Program-made: the position numbers and the translations under genes
Shown here: piece by piece, positions 7,813 through 17,153 of the stretch
Layout of the letters: each line of letters starts with the position of its first letter
Position numbering within the stretch: position 1 is the first letter of the stretch
DNA from: DASXHZ01 sp036488085
GTDB lineage: Bacteria > Acidobacteriota > Thermoanaerobaculia > Gp7-AA8
Length of the DNA: 61,117 nt
Assembly (NCBI GenBank): GCA_036488085.1
Contig: DASXHZ010000099.1
Span: 1-61,117 of the forward strand
Direction: 5' to 3'
Notes under the pieces: generated by a model
Databases searched by the model: none
What the model was told of the DNA's origin: nothing
What the model saw: the letters and a program-made list of their open reading frames with translations, nothing else

Positions 7813-9678
7813 TTACGGCAGGCCGGCGGCCCAGAGGATGACGTACTTGGCGACGTCGATGTTCCGGGGGGTCGGGACGATCTCGATCTCTTCGATCTCG
7901 CGGGCCTGGGTCATCACGGCTTCGCGCTTGGTTTCGAGCTCCCGGTCCCAGGCGCGCTGGATCTGGGCAATCTTGTGCAGGTAGTCGGTCTCGCGGACGG
8001 AGGATGGCGCTTCGGCGACGGCGGAGGCGGGGCGGCCGGCGGTGATGTTGTAGAGGGCCTGGCCCCAGTTCACGTTCACGTCGTTGCGCTGCTCTCGCGG
8101 GAGGGTCTCGTCCTTCTCGATGTCGCGGGTGTCGCGCTCGCTCCGCTCTTTGACCTGGTCGATGCGGCGGCGGAAGGTGCTCTCGAGGCGCTCGGTCTCG
8201 TCGTCGAGCCGGCGGGTGGCCTCCTCGACGCAGCGCTCGAGGAACGCGGCGCGCGGCTCGTCGGGATCGGAGTAGAGGTTGAACGCGGCGTTGTTGAAGA
8301 TGCGCAGCCGCTCGGTCTCGCCGATGAACTGTTTGAATCCCTCTTCGCTCCCCGAGGCGATCTGCGTCAGGTCCTCGGGCGCGACGTCGATTGCGAGCTT
8401 GCGGTCCGAATCAGGGACGGCGCGGATGTCGAGCTTGTCGGGATTGATCTGCGACGCCTGGTGCCACCGAACGCTTCCGTCTTTCGGAACGATCGGTGCG
8501 ATGTAGGCGCGGACGATGGTGTGATGCACGCCGCTGCGCGGGTCGATGTGCGTGATGACGCTCTCGGCGAGGACGTACGGCCGGTAGTCGCCTTCTCCGC
8601 CGGAGACGTAGAGCTGATCGACGGAGTGCCGCATGGTCTCGCGATACGAGCGACGCGTGGGAACGTGAACCGCGCTGTCGTCTTCGACCCGCACCGTCAT
8701 GCCGTGCGCGACCGGCTGAGCATCGAGGACGCGGCCTTCGACTCCGCCGAGGGCGCGGACCACGTCGTCGCGCTTGTCTTTGGGCGTCAGGAAGACGATG
8801 CATCCGCCGCCGCCGGCGCCACATACTTTTCCGCCCCACGCGCCGGCCGCGGTTGCGGCGTCGATGGCGGCGTCGATCTCCGGCGTCGAGATGCCGTCGA
8901 TCAGCGCTTTGCGGTTGACCCACTCCTTGGCGAGCGCGCGGCCGGCCGCTTCCATGTCGCCGCCTTCGAGCGCGCGCTCCATCTCGATCGACGTCGCGGC
9001 GATTTTAGCGAAGCCTTTCTGGACCTTCTTCTTCCCCTCGACCTGGCGCTTGTACATCTCCCAGTTGTTCGTACCGGAGAAGTGGGAGACGCCGGTGTAG
9101 TGGAGGACGAAGTGCTGGGCGAGCTCGGTTACGGGAAGCGAGATGGCGTGGCGGACCGGAGCGCCCGGCTCGAGGTGCAGCGCCGCGAGGCCGCCATAAA
9201 CGGGCGGATAGTAATCCTGGATGCCGGCCGGAACGCCGAGGAGGCGCGTCTCGAGGTCGCGGACGAGAAAGACGAGATCGTCGCCCTCGAAGGGGTTCGC
9301 GGCGAATTCGGAGAGGGCGCGGACCAGCGTCACCGTAAGCGCGGACGAGCCGCCGAGGCCGGAGCCACGGGGGGCGTCGGTACGGGTGGTGATCGAGATC
9401 CCGCTGAGGCGGAAGTGCTCGAGGGCGCGAAAGATCAACGCTGCCTTCGGATCGGCGGCGAGCTCCTGGACCGACTGATAGCGCTGCCGGTATTGCTGGT
9501 CGGTGAGGTGGATCTCGATCGCGCTGTCGCCGGTCGCGGAGACCTCCGACTCGGCGTAGTGCGAGATCGCCACGTTGACCGTGCGCGAACCGGGGTGGAA
9601 GAGGTAGATGGGCCAGAGGTCGAGAGTGCCGCCGGCTAAATCAGCGCGCACGGGCGCGCGAACGATGACTTTTTTCAT
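7813..9678 (-). CDS. GHMP-family sugar kinase with long C-terminal extension
   Basis: 621 residues. Residues 1 to about 335 form a complete GHMP kinase of the heptose/fucose-kinase type: N-terminal APVRADLAGGTLDLWP, ATP loop PRGSGLGGSSALTV near 104-117, and the C-terminal KVCGAGGGGCIVF. The remaining ~285 residues are not kinase. They include a beta-rich stretch, a long coiled coil (about 470-520) and an end (EIEIVPTPRNIDVAKYVILW) resembling the C-terminal accessory region of HerA-like/DUF87 ATPases, but no second P-loop is present. The sugar substrate is probably an envelope or nucleotide-sugar precursor. The fusion is the odd part. Confidence 0.75.
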   Translation of the reverse strand: MKKVIVRAPVRADLAGGTLDLWPIYLFHPGSRTVNVAISHYAESEVSATGDSAIEIHLTDQQYRQRYQSVQELAADPKAALIFRALEHFRLSGISITTRTDAPRGSGLGGSSALTVTLVRALSEFAANPFEGDDLVFLVRDLETRLLGVPAGIQDYYPPVYGGLAALHLEPGAPVRHAISLPVTELAQHFVLHYTGVSHFSGTNNWEMYKRQVEGKKKVQKGFAKIAATSIEMERALEGGDMEAAGRALAKEWVNRKALIDGISTPEIDAAIDAATAAGAWGGKVCGAGGGGCIVFLTPKDKRDDVVRALGGVEGRVLDAQPVAHGMTVRVEDDSAVHVPTRRSYRETMRHSVDQLYVSGGEGDYRPYVLAESVITHIDPRSGVHHTIVRAYIAPIVPKDGSVRWHQASQINPDKLDIRAVPDSDRKLAIDVAPEDLTQIASGSEEGFKQFIGETERLRIFNNAAFNLYSDPDEPRAAFLERCVEEATRRLDDETERLESTFRRRIDQVKERSERDTRDIEKDETLPREQRNDVNVNWGQALYNITAGRPASAVAEAPSSVRETDYLHKIAQIQRAWDRELETKREAVMTQAREIEEIEIVPTPRNIDVAKYVILWAAGLP

Positions 9679-9703
9679 GAGAGCGTTGATTAGAACCCGT
9701 TAT

Positions 9704-9771
9704 CCGTCATCCGTCATCCGTCATCCGTCATTCAAGAAGCCGCGTGACGGATGACGCTTGACGGGTGACGG
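9704..9771. repeat. CCGTCAT tandem repeat with foldback arm
   Basis: Four copies of CCGTCAT (9704-9731) are followed by GTGACGGATGACG...GACGGGTGACGG, which can pair back on them. The structure fills the gap between two minus-strand genes and could end transcription of the M23 gene. It is one of several short repeats with 7-8 bp units in the window. Confidence 0.6.
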
Positions 9772-9776
9772 CTCTT

Positions 9777-11099
9777 CTAGAAGAGTGCCCGGCGGTTCGA
9801 CGCTACTTTTATCACTTGCGCGGCGGATGAAGCGATTCGCGCGGAGAGGCGGCTGACGTTGGCGCGGAAGGCGGCGAGCTGATCGCCGCGGAGCGGGTCG
9901 GGCGTGATCGACTTCAACTGCAACGGATCGAGCCAGTTGTCGCCGTCTTTGACGCGGTAGTCGAGGTGCGGGCCGGTTGCGAGACCCGTCATCCCGACGT
10001 AGCCGATGACGTCGCCCTGCGTCACCTGCTTGCCGCGGCGGATGTTCTTGCCGAAGCGCGAGAGGTGCAGGTACATCGTCTCGATGCGCGACGTGTGGCG
10101 GACCCGGATGAAGTTTCCCTCGCCGTGGTTGTAGCCGGTCTCGACGACCACGCCGTCGGCCGTCGTCATGACCGGCGTCCCGACCGGTGCGCCGTAGTCG
10201 ACGCCGTGGTGCGGACGGAAGTAGTGGAGCAGCGGGTGGTAGCGGCTCTTGGAGAAGCCGGAGGTGATGCGCGTGAACTGCAGCGGCGCGCGGAGGAACT
10301 GTTTGCGGAGCGGCGTGCCGTTGCGCGCGTAGTAGCCGGCGCGGCCGTCGGGCGAGTCGTGGCGGAAGGCCTCGTACATGTCGCCATCGTGCAGGAAGCG
10401 GGCGGCGGCGATCGGGCCGTAGCCGACGAGATCGTTCCCCGAGTAGCGCTTCTTGACGACGAGCGTGAAGGCGTCGCCCTTCTTCAGGGCGAAAAAGTCG
10501 ATGTCCCACTGGAAGACGTCGACGAGCTGCTGGACGAGCTGCGGATTCTCGCCGGCGCTCCGGAGGGCTTCGTAGAGCGAGCGGTCGATCGTGGCGGAGA
10601 TGGTCGTCTCCACCTCGCGGGTCTCGGCGACGTGCGGCGTCACGTCGAAGTGGTCGCCGGCGCGGAGCGCGTCGACCTCGCCCCATCCGACCACCTTGAA
10701 CTCGACGCTGTCGATGACGGCGCCTTCGTCGCGGTGGAAGCGGACGAGGTTGCCGGGGCGGAGGCGGCGGAGGTCGACCGACTGTCCGATCTGGCGCGTC
10801 AGCGTCGCCGTTTCCGGCGACGTGAGGCCGCCGGCGACGAGGACGGAGTCGAGCGTGTCGCCGTCTTCCATCGTGAGGACGTCGGCGTGTGCGGGAAGCG
10901 TCGCGGACTCGGTTTTCTGGAGGTCGGAGTAGCTGAGCTTCGGCGTGAGGAGCGAAGCCCTCGTGAGTTCCGACGTAACGGAGGGGCTCGCGGAGGGTTG
11001 CAGGCTGACGGTGGCGACGAGGAGAGGGAGTGCGATCGGAATCGCTACCGCGAGAAATGCGCGCGGCCCCGTCACCAGGTAACGCAGGATTCTCTTCAT
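9777..11099 (-). CDS. M23-family murein endopeptidase with LysM/OapA-like N-terminus
   Basis: 440 residues. The N-terminus has a membrane anchor or signal (AFLAVAIPIALPLLVATVSL). The middle contains a LysM-like segment (MEDGDTLDSVLVAGGL) and a beta-rich region as in MepM/NlpD-type proteins. The C-terminal M23 domain shows HHGVDYGAPVGTPV (zinc HxxxD), MYLHLSRF and GPHLDYRV, where the usual HxH is HxD. It would cut peptidoglycan cross-links in the periplasm. Longer upstream readings in this frame enter the neighbouring gene, so ATG 11099 is chosen. Confidence 0.85.
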   Translation of the reverse strand: MKRILRYLVTGPRAFLAVAIPIALPLLVATVSLQPSASPSVTSELTRASLLTPKLSYSDLQKTESATLPAHADVLTMEDGDTLDSVLVAGGLTSPETATLTRQIGQSVDLRRLRPGNLVRFHRDEGAVIDSVEFKVVGWGEVDALRAGDHFDVTPHVAETREVETTISATIDRSLYEALRSAGENPQLVQQLVDVFQWDIDFFALKKGDAFTLVVKKRYSGNDLVGYGPIAAARFLHDGDMYEAFRHDSPDGRAGYYARNGTPLRKQFLRAPLQFTRITSGFSKSRYHPLLHYFRPHHGVDYGAPVGTPVMTTADGVVVETGYNHGEGNFIRVRHTSRIETMYLHLSRFGKNIRRGKQVTQGDVIGYVGMTGLATGPHLDYRVKDGDNWLDPLQLKSITPDPLRGDQLAAFRANVSRLSARIASSAAQVIKVASNRRALF

Positions 11100-11131
11100 C
11101 AACCGACTTGAACCGATCGGGAGGATAGCAC

Positions 11132-11977
11132 CTATTGCTTCTTCGATCCGTCGTCGAACGTGAGCACCGTCATCTGGTTCTGCTTGGTCAGATTCTGCTG
11201 CTCTTGCGCATCGAGTTTGTGGAACGTCGACGGGACGTGGAAGAGAGCGGCGTCTGCCTCGGACTCCTGGATCTTCGTCACCAGGAGCTCCCGTTGCTGG
11301 GTGCGGACGTTGCTCAGTTTCAGCTCGGAGCCGGGGGCGGCGCCGATCGGATTCGTGGTCCGGACGACCACGGTCTGCTTGAGCGGGAAGCCCTTGATCG
11401 TGCGGGTCTCGGCGTCGATGAGGGCGTCGAGCTTCGGGTTGCCGGTCTTGACGCTGCCGTTGGCGAAGAAGGCGTCGGCGATGTCGCCGAACCGCGGCGT
11501 CGTCCATTTGTCGATCTCTTCGTCGACCTTCTGGGTGAGCGGCATGGTGCCGTACTGCAGCGTCATGTCGTAGTTGATGGTGAGGTGGTAGTGGTCGGTC
11601 TGGATTCCGGCGATTCTCGGGTGATCCTCGAGCAGCGTCGTGTTTGTCTTGAAGTTGTCGATCTGAATGTTGGAGGCGCCGTAGGTCGCCGCGATGGCGG
11701 CAGCGTTGACCTCGCTGTACGTCTTCGAGACCGGGTCGACGTACAGCAGCGTCCGGGAGGCGTCGGTCGAGATGACGTAGGCACCGGCGGCGTAGATGTT
11801 GCCAGTGAGAAAGTCGATCCGGGAGCGGGGGCCGTCGATGGTCGCGCGGCCGGTCAGGTTGGTCGACGGAAACTGCTCGATGTCGGACTGAGTGTTTTGA
11901 ACGAACTCGTAGGAAACGCCCGCCCACCCAGACTGCGTGGCGAGCAGGAGGACGATCGCCAGCAACGTCTTTCGCAT
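11132..11977 (-). CDS. Secreted DUF4412-like protein
   Basis: 281 residues. A clear signal peptide (MRKTLLAIVLLLATQSGWAG) precedes a beta-rich domain whose repeated pattern (RATIDGPRSRIDFLTG, YVISTDASRTLLYVDPVSKTYSEV) resembles DUF4412 periplasmic proteins. Shine-Dalgarno AAGGAGA lies upstream. It is divergent from lolA across 66 bp and lies 32 bp before the M23 gene, with which it may be cotranscribed. Function unknown; its location beside LolA suggests envelope work. Confidence 0.65.
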   Translation of the reverse strand: MRKTLLAIVLLLATQSGWAGVSYEFVQNTQSDIEQFPSTNLTGRATIDGPRSRIDFLTGNIYAAGAYVISTDASRTLLYVDPVSKTYSEVNAAAIAATYGASNIQIDNFKTNTTLLEDHPRIAGIQTDHYHLTINYDMTLQYGTMPLTQKVDEEIDKWTTPRFGDIADAFFANGSVKTGNPKLDALIDAETRTIKGFPLKQTVVVRTTNPIGAAPGSELKLSNVRTQQRELLVTKIQESEADAALFHVPSTFHKLDAQEQQNLTKQNQMTVLTFDDGSKKQ

Positions 11978-12043
11978 GAGTTCTCCTTGTCTGGACAGCA
12001 GTATAGAGAAATTTTCCGGATTTCGCGGGCTGTTGCTGGCCGC

Positions 12044-12721
12044 ATGTTCCGAAGCAAGGTAGTAATGGCCGTGCTCGCCGCGGCGATGGCGCTCCCTCTC
12101 TCCGCCGCGAAAGTCGCCGATCCGAACTCGCTCGAAGAAGTGATCAAGAGGGTTCAGGACACGCAGCGGAAGACGAATACGCTCGAAGCGGAGTTCCGCC
12201 AGGAGAAGACGCTGGCGCTGCTCGCCAAGCCCGAGGTCTCGAGCGGTACGTTCGTCTATTCGAAGCCGAACAACGTCCTTTGGTCGTACGACGCCCCGAA
12301 GCGCGTGACGATGCTGATCACGAACTCGAAGCTGACGACCTACTACCCGGAGCTGAACAAGGCGGAAACGCTCGACGTCGCGCGCTTCCAGGACCGCATC
12401 TTCAAGTACATGGGAGCGACCGGCGCGATCGACGAGCTGTCGCGCTATTTCGACTTTACGTTCACGAACAAGCCGAGCGATTCGTCGTACCTGCTCGATT
12501 TGAAGCCGAAGACCGGCACGGTCGCCAAGCGCGTCCAGAACATCAAGCTGTGGATCGACAAGAAGACGTACCTCACCACCAGGATCGAGTACACCGAGGG
12601 TGATGGCGACGTGACGAAATACGAGTTCACGCACCTGCGCGTGAACGAGCCGGTGGCGCAGAGCCGCTTCGTGCTCAACCTGCCGGCGACAGTGCACGTC
12701 GAGCAGATGAAACTGCAGTAG
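12044..12721 (+). CDS. lolA: Outer-membrane lipoprotein carrier LolA
   Basis: 225 residues. Signal peptide (VVMAVLAAAMALPLSAAK), then the LolA half-barrel with EEVIKRVQDTQRKTNTLEAEFRQEKTL and GTFVYSKPNNVLWSYDAPK. It ferries lipoproteins across the periplasm from LolCDE to the outer membrane. The stop is 1 bp before the tgt start, so the two form a unit. No strong ribosome site is visible before the ATG. Confidence 0.85.
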   Translation: MFRSKVVMAVLAAAMALPLSAAKVADPNSLEEVIKRVQDTQRKTNTLEAEFRQEKTLALLAKPEVSSGTFVYSKPNNVLWSYDAPKRVTMLITNSKLTTYYPELNKAETLDVARFQDRIFKYMGATGAIDELSRYFDFTFTNKPSDSSYLLDLKPKTGTVAKRVQNIKLWIDKKTYLTTRIEYTEGDGDVTKYEFTHLRVNEPVAQSRFVLNLPATVHVEQMKLQ

Positions 12722-12722
12722 C

Positions 12723-13946
12723 GTGCAGCGGCTCGGCTTCGACATCCTTCACACGGACGGCGCGGCGCGCCGCGGGCGGCTGACGACCCGTCACGGCACG
12801 ATCGAGACGCCGGTGTTCATGCCGGTCGGCACGCTCGCGTCCGTGAAGTCGCTGACGACGGAGCAGTTGAAGGCGCTCGGCCCGGAGATCATCCTCAACA
12901 ACACGTACCACCTGATGCTCCGCCCCGGCGTCGACGTGATCGAGAAGCTCGGCGGCGCGCACGCCTTCCAGTCGTGGGACCGCGCGATCCTCACTGACTC
13001 CGGCGGCTTCCAGGTCTTCTCGCTCTCGTCGATCCGCAAGCTGCGGGAGGAAGGGGTCGAGTTCCGCTCCCACATCGACGGCTCCCTCCACTTCCTCTCG
13101 CCGGAGACGTCGATCGAGATCCAGCAGCGGATGGGGGTCGACATCGCGATGGCGTTCGACGAGTGTCCGGCGCACGGCATCTCGCACGCCGAGGCGGAGA
13201 AGTCGATGGAGCTGACGCACCGGTGGGCGCGGAGGTGCCTTAGCGCGAGTGCACGCCCCTCATCCGCCGCTTCGCGGCATCTTCTCCCGCCGGGAGAAGG
13301 AGATGACAAGGAGCACAGCACCCTCTCCCTTGGGAGAGGGTGGCGCGGAGCGCCGGGTGAGGGGCCTGCCCTATTCGGCATCGTGCAAGGCGGCGTGTAC
13401 AAAGATCTCCGCAAGCGAAGCGCCGAAGAGATCGGGTCGCTCGATTTCGAGGGAATCGCGATCGGCGGCGTGGCGGTCGGCGAGTCGAAATCCGACATGC
13501 TCGAGATCATCGATTACACGGCTCCGCTCCTGCCGGCGGACAAGCCGCGCTATCTGATGGGTGTCGGGACCCCCGAGGACCTGCTGGACGGCGTGGCCGC
13601 GGGGATCGACATGTTCGACTGCGTGATGCCGACCCGGAACGCCCGGAACGGCTCACTCTTCACCAGTCTCGGAAAGGTCGCAATCAAGAACGCCCGCTTC
13701 GCCGCCGACCCGCGGCCGCTCGATCCGAACTGCTCCTGCATGACCTGCACGACGGTCTCGAGGGCCTACCTGCGGCACCTCTACGTGACCGACGAGATCG
13801 CCGCCCACGTGTACAACACGATCCACAACGTTTCGTTCTACCTTGACTTGATGCGGGGCATTCGGCAAGCTATCGCGTCCAATTCACTGGGGTCTTTCCG
13901 CGACTCCTTCCTGTCGCGGATGTCGAGTGGGGACGCCGCAGCGTAG
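12723..13946 (+). CDS. tgt: Queuine tRNA-ribosyltransferase with in-frame palindromic insertion
   Basis: 407 residues from GTG. Motifs are TRHGTIETPVFMPVGT, the nucleophile region DSGGFQVFSLSS, FDECPAHG, the substrate loop ALFGIVQGGVY, MGVGTPEDLLDGV and the zinc site DPNCSCMTC...H. It swaps guanine-34 for preQ1/queuine in GUN-anticodon tRNAs. The family norm is about 370-380 residues; the excess is explained by a 111-bp (37-codon) palindromic element at 13255-13365, inserted between the RWARRC helix and ALFGIVQGG without stop or frameshift. It precedes yajC-secD-secF, as in many bacteria. Confidence 0.95.
   Translation: MQRLGFDILHTDGAARRGRLTTRHGTIETPVFMPVGTLASVKSLTTEQLKALGPEIILNNTYHLMLRPGVDVIEKLGGAHAFQSWDRAILTDSGGFQVFSLSSIRKLREEGVEFRSHIDGSLHFLSPETSIEIQQRMGVDIAMAFDECPAHGISHAEAEKSMELTHRWARRCLSASARPSSAASRHLLPPGEGDDKEHSTLSLGRGWRGAPGEGPALFGIVQGGVYKDLRKRSAEEIGSLDFEGIAIGGVAVGESKSDMLEIIDYTAPLLPADKPRYLMGVGTPEDLLDGVAAGIDMFDCVMPTRNARNGSLFTSLGKVAIKNARFAADPRPLDPNCSCMTCTTVSRAYLRHLYVTDEIAAHVYNTIHNVSFYLDLMRGIRQAIASNSLGSFRDSFLSRMSSGDAAA
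13255..13365. repeat. Palindromic interspersed element inside tgt
   Basis: GCCCCTCATCC at one end and GGGTGAGGGGC at the other form an imperfect outer stem. Inside are hairpins GCCGCTTCGCGGC, CTTCTCCCGCCGGGAGAAG and ACCCTCTCCC-TTGGGAGAGGGT. The whole is a cruciform-like mobile palindrome of a type widespread in intergenic DNA, here sitting inside a coding sequence. Its length is exactly 37 codons. Confidence 0.85.
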
Positions 13947-13979
13947 GGACCAGCGCGGCTCGGACTACACGAAAAAAAT

Positions 13980-14291
13980 ATGAATACGCTCGCTCTGCTC
14001 CAAACCAGCGGCAACAGCATGCTCTCGAACTTCCTCGGCGTGGTGCCGATCCTCGCGATCGCACTCGTTTTCTACTTCCTCGTCATCGCGCCGGCCAACC
14101 GCCAGCGGAAGAAAACGGAACAAATGCTGAGCTCCCTCAAGAAGGGGGACCGCATCGTGACGAATGGCGGGATTTACGGGACGATTCAGGGTGTTGAGGC
14201 CGACGTTGTCTACCTCAAGATTGCCGAAAACGTAAAAGTCAAGGTTGCGCGCAGCGCCATCGCCAGCATTCAGGCTGCCGAGGGCGAATGA
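13980..14291 (+). CDS. yajC: Preprotein translocase subunit YajC
   Basis: 103 residues: one N-terminal membrane helix (VVPILAIALVFYFLVIAP), then the conserved PANRQRKKTEQMLSSLKKGD and a small beta domain (RIVTNGGIYGTI). It binds SecDF and assists Sec export and membrane protein insertion. It lies 33 bp after tgt and just before secD. Confidence 0.95.
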   Translation: MNTLALLQTSGNSMLSNFLGVVPILAIALVFYFLVIAPANRQRKKTEQMLSSLKKGDRIVTNGGIYGTIQGVEADVVYLKIAENVKVKVARSAIASIQAAEGE

Positions 14292-14331
14292 TGCGCCGCG
14301 TTTTGCTCCGGAGGACATGTTGAGAGGAAAT

Positions 14332-15888
14332 ATGCTGTGGAAAGTGGGACTCATCCTCGGGATCCTGGTGATCTTCACGGTCGCCATCATCCCGACGAAG
14401 AGCAACCCTGAGCCGATCCGGCGAGGATTGGACCTCAAGGGAGGCACGCACCTTTCGATGCGTGTCAACGTCGGCGACGCCGTCCGCCTCGAGACCGATC
14501 AGGCGATGGAAGCGCTCAAGTCGCAGTCGGCCAAGAACACGCTGCCGGCACCGACCACCCGCCGCGTCAACGACTCGGCGTTCCTGGCGACTCCGCCGGC
14601 CGGCGTCGGCGCGAGCGCCTATGACCGCCTCATCGCGGACTACAAGGGCGAGTGGGACGTCAACACGACCAACGAAGGCGCCATCGAGTTCAAGATGAAG
14701 CCCGCGGCGCTCACGACGATCGAGCGCGACACGGTTTCGCACGTGGTCGAGACGATCGACAACCGCGTGAACGCCCTCGGCGTCACCGAGCCGTACATCG
14801 CGCCGGAGAGCGGATACCGCATCGTCATCCAGCTCCCGGGCGTCGACGATCCGGCCCGCGTGAAGGACATCATCAAGACCACGGCACAGCTCCAGTTCCG
14901 CCTGGTCGAGGGGAACCCCGGATCCGATCCGCAGTCGGCCCTCAACTCCGTGCCTGCCAATCTTCGCGACGAAGTCGACGTTCTTCCGTCGACGCGCGAG
15001 AACGAGCTCGGACAGGCCGCCGGCACCGAGTACCTCGCGGTGCGCAAGACCGTGCCGGTCACCGGCACCGACCTCAAGACGTCGCGCGTGCAGAAGGGCC
15101 GCCTCGGCGAGCCGGTCATCGGGATGTCGTTCACGCCCGACGGCGCCCGCAAGTTCGGTGAGTTCACCGGCGCGAACGTCGGCCACAAGATCGCCATCGT
15201 CCTCGACAACAAGATCCAGTCGGCGCCGGTCGTCAAGGGCCGCATCGACGATCAAGGCGTGATCGAGGGGACGTTCACGCCGCAGCAGGCGGCGGACCTC
15301 TCGCTCGTCCTCCGCAGCGGCTCGCTCCCGGCATCTCTGACGACACTCGAAGAGCGCACCGTCGGGCCGTCGCTCGGCCGCGACTCGATCCGGCAGGGCG
15401 TGCTCGCCTCGATCATCGGCTTCCTCGCCCTGATCGCGGCGGTGGTCGTTTACTACCGCGGTGCCGGCATCAACGCCGTCATCGCGCTGCTGCTGAACCT
15501 CATCATCCTCCTCGGCATGATGGCGTACTTCAAAGCGACGCTGACGCTGCCCGGCATCGCCGGCATCATCCTGACGCTCGGCATGGCGGTCGATTCGAAC
15601 GTGCTGGTGTTCGAGCGCATCCGCGAGGAGCTGCGCGAAGGGAAGACCGTTCGCGCCTCGATCGAGCAGGGCTTCTCGCGCGCCTTCGGAACCATCATCG
15701 ACACGCACATGACGACGATCATCTCGGCGCTCTTCCTCTTCCAGTTCGGAACGGGGCCGATCAAGGGATTCGCCGTCACGCTTCTCATCGGTCTCTTCGC
15801 GTCGGTCTTCACGGCGTTCTTCGTATCGCGCGTGATCTTCGACCTCGTTTACAAACCTGAGAACCGCCCGACGGCGATCAGTATCTAG
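14332..15888 (+). CDS. secD: Protein translocase subunit SecD
   Basis: 518 residues from ATG 14332, preceded by AGAGGA; ATG 14317 is an alternative. TM1 is LILGILVIFTVAIIP, followed by the signature GLDLKGGTHLSMRV, the periplasmic P1 domain (about residues 45-330) and five further helices with GIAGIILTLGMAVDSNVLVFERIREEL. It uses the proton gradient to pull exported proteins out of SecYEG. It is cotranscribed with yajC and secF. Confidence 0.95.
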   Translation: MLWKVGLILGILVIFTVAIIPTKSNPEPIRRGLDLKGGTHLSMRVNVGDAVRLETDQAMEALKSQSAKNTLPAPTTRRVNDSAFLATPPAGVGASAYDRLIADYKGEWDVNTTNEGAIEFKMKPAALTTIERDTVSHVVETIDNRVNALGVTEPYIAPESGYRIVIQLPGVDDPARVKDIIKTTAQLQFRLVEGNPGSDPQSALNSVPANLRDEVDVLPSTRENELGQAAGTEYLAVRKTVPVTGTDLKTSRVQKGRLGEPVIGMSFTPDGARKFGEFTGANVGHKIAIVLDNKIQSAPVVKGRIDDQGVIEGTFTPQQAADLSLVLRSGSLPASLTTLEERTVGPSLGRDSIRQGVLASIIGFLALIAAVVVYYRGAGINAVIALLLNLIILLGMMAYFKATLTLPGIAGIILTLGMAVDSNVLVFERIREELREGKTVRASIEQGFSRAFGTIIDTHMTTIISALFLFQFGTGPIKGFAVTLLIGLFASVFTAFFVSRVIFDLVYKPENRPTAISI

Positions 15889-15906
15889 GCGGGAAGGACA
15901 GACACC

Positions 15907-17136
15907 ATGCAGCTTTTCACGAACACCAATTACAACTTCATCAAGTGGCGTTTCCACGCCGTGGCATTCTCGGTTGTCTTCGTCCTGGTCGGCCTCGGCT
16001 TTTACATGAAGCAGGGGATCAACTGGGGCATCGACTTCGCGGGCGGCGCCAACATCGTGCTGCGCTTTCGCGACGCCGTTCCGATGGACCGCCTTCGTGG
16101 CGACCTGAAGGACGCGTCGATCCAGCAGTACGGCAAGTCGGTCGACAACGCGGTGCTCATCCGCCTCCCGCAGCAGAAGCGTGAAGGCGACTATGCCGGT
16201 CAGACGGTCGCGAAGCTGAATCACGATCTCAATCCGGAAGCTGCCAGCGGGAAGCTCGATCTGAACTTCCACGGCCGCGACCCGATCACGGACGTGCTCC
16301 TGCAGGCCGATCCCGACAAGCGCGGGACGAATGACGCGGCGCGCCAGTACTACTTCAACATCGCGCAGAACATCATCAACCGCCGGTCGGAGCTCGGAAT
16401 CTTCAAGTCGATCGACCAGGCGTTGTCCGCTCCCGGCGTGACGCCGACCATCGCTCAGACGCTGCGCGACAAGGCGTTCGTCGGCGCGTTCAACGTCCTG
16501 AACCAGGAGACGGTCGGCCCCGTCGTCGGCCGCGAGCTGCGCGACAAGGCGCTGTGGGCCATCGCACTGTCGATGCTCGCCATGGGTGTCTACCTCTGGC
16601 TTCGCTTCGACGTGATGTTCGGCGCCTCGGCGATCGTCTGCATCATCCACGACATCTGCGTCTCGGTCGCATTCCTCGGCATGATCAATGGCGAGGTCTC
16701 GCTGAACATCGTCGCCGCTTTGCTGCTGATCGTCGGTTACTCGATCAACGACACGGTCGTCATGTATGACCGCGTCCGCGAGAACCGCCGCAAGACGAAG
16801 ACGAAAGCGACGCTCGAGGAACAGCTCAATCACGCCATGAACCAGACGCTGTCGCGAACGATCCTGACCTCGGGCTCGGTCGTCATCGTCCTCATCGCGC
16901 TGCTGCTGTTCGGCGGCAAGGTCATCCACGAGTTCGCGTGGATCCTCCTCATCGGCGTCCTCGCCGGCACGTACTCGACCGTCACGATCGTTCCCGCCGT
17001 CGCCATCGCGTGGAACAACATGACCGGCCGCAAACGCGATATCTCCGGCCCCTCGCGCTCCCAGCGCGCCACGGAGGAGCCGGTCCGCGCCGAAAGCACC
17101 CCGCGCCCGACCCCACGTAAGCGGCGCGCGGTTTAA
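15907..17136 (+). CDS. secF: Protein translocase subunit SecF
   Basis: 409 residues. TM1 is followed by INWGIDFAGGANIVLRF, a periplasmic domain longer than in E. coli SecF, and the C-terminal bundle with VGYSINDTVVMYDRVRENRRK and LSRTILTSGSVVIVLIAL. The C-terminus is a basic tail. It starts 18 bp after secD and completes the YajC-SecDF unit. Confidence 0.95.
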   Translation: MQLFTNTNYNFIKWRFHAVAFSVVFVLVGLGFYMKQGINWGIDFAGGANIVLRFRDAVPMDRLRGDLKDASIQQYGKSVDNAVLIRLPQQKREGDYAGQTVAKLNHDLNPEAASGKLDLNFHGRDPITDVLLQADPDKRGTNDAARQYYFNIAQNIINRRSELGIFKSIDQALSAPGVTPTIAQTLRDKAFVGAFNVLNQETVGPVVGRELRDKALWAIALSMLAMGVYLWLRFDVMFGASAIVCIIHDICVSVAFLGMINGEVSLNIVAALLLIVGYSINDTVVMYDRVRENRRKTKTKATLEEQLNHAMNQTLSRTILTSGSVVIVLIALLLFGGKVIHEFAWILLIGVLAGTYSTVTIVPAVAIAWNNMTGRKRDISGPSRSQRATEEPVRAESTPRPTPRKRRAV

Positions 17137-17153
17137 ATCACCGTAACTTTTCG

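Noticed and set aside
7975..9639. 554-residue open frame on the plus strand
   Set aside because: It is the antisense shadow of the GHMP kinase gene; composition is Val/Gly/Asp/Arg-biased and shows no domain, while the minus strand has clear kinase motifs.
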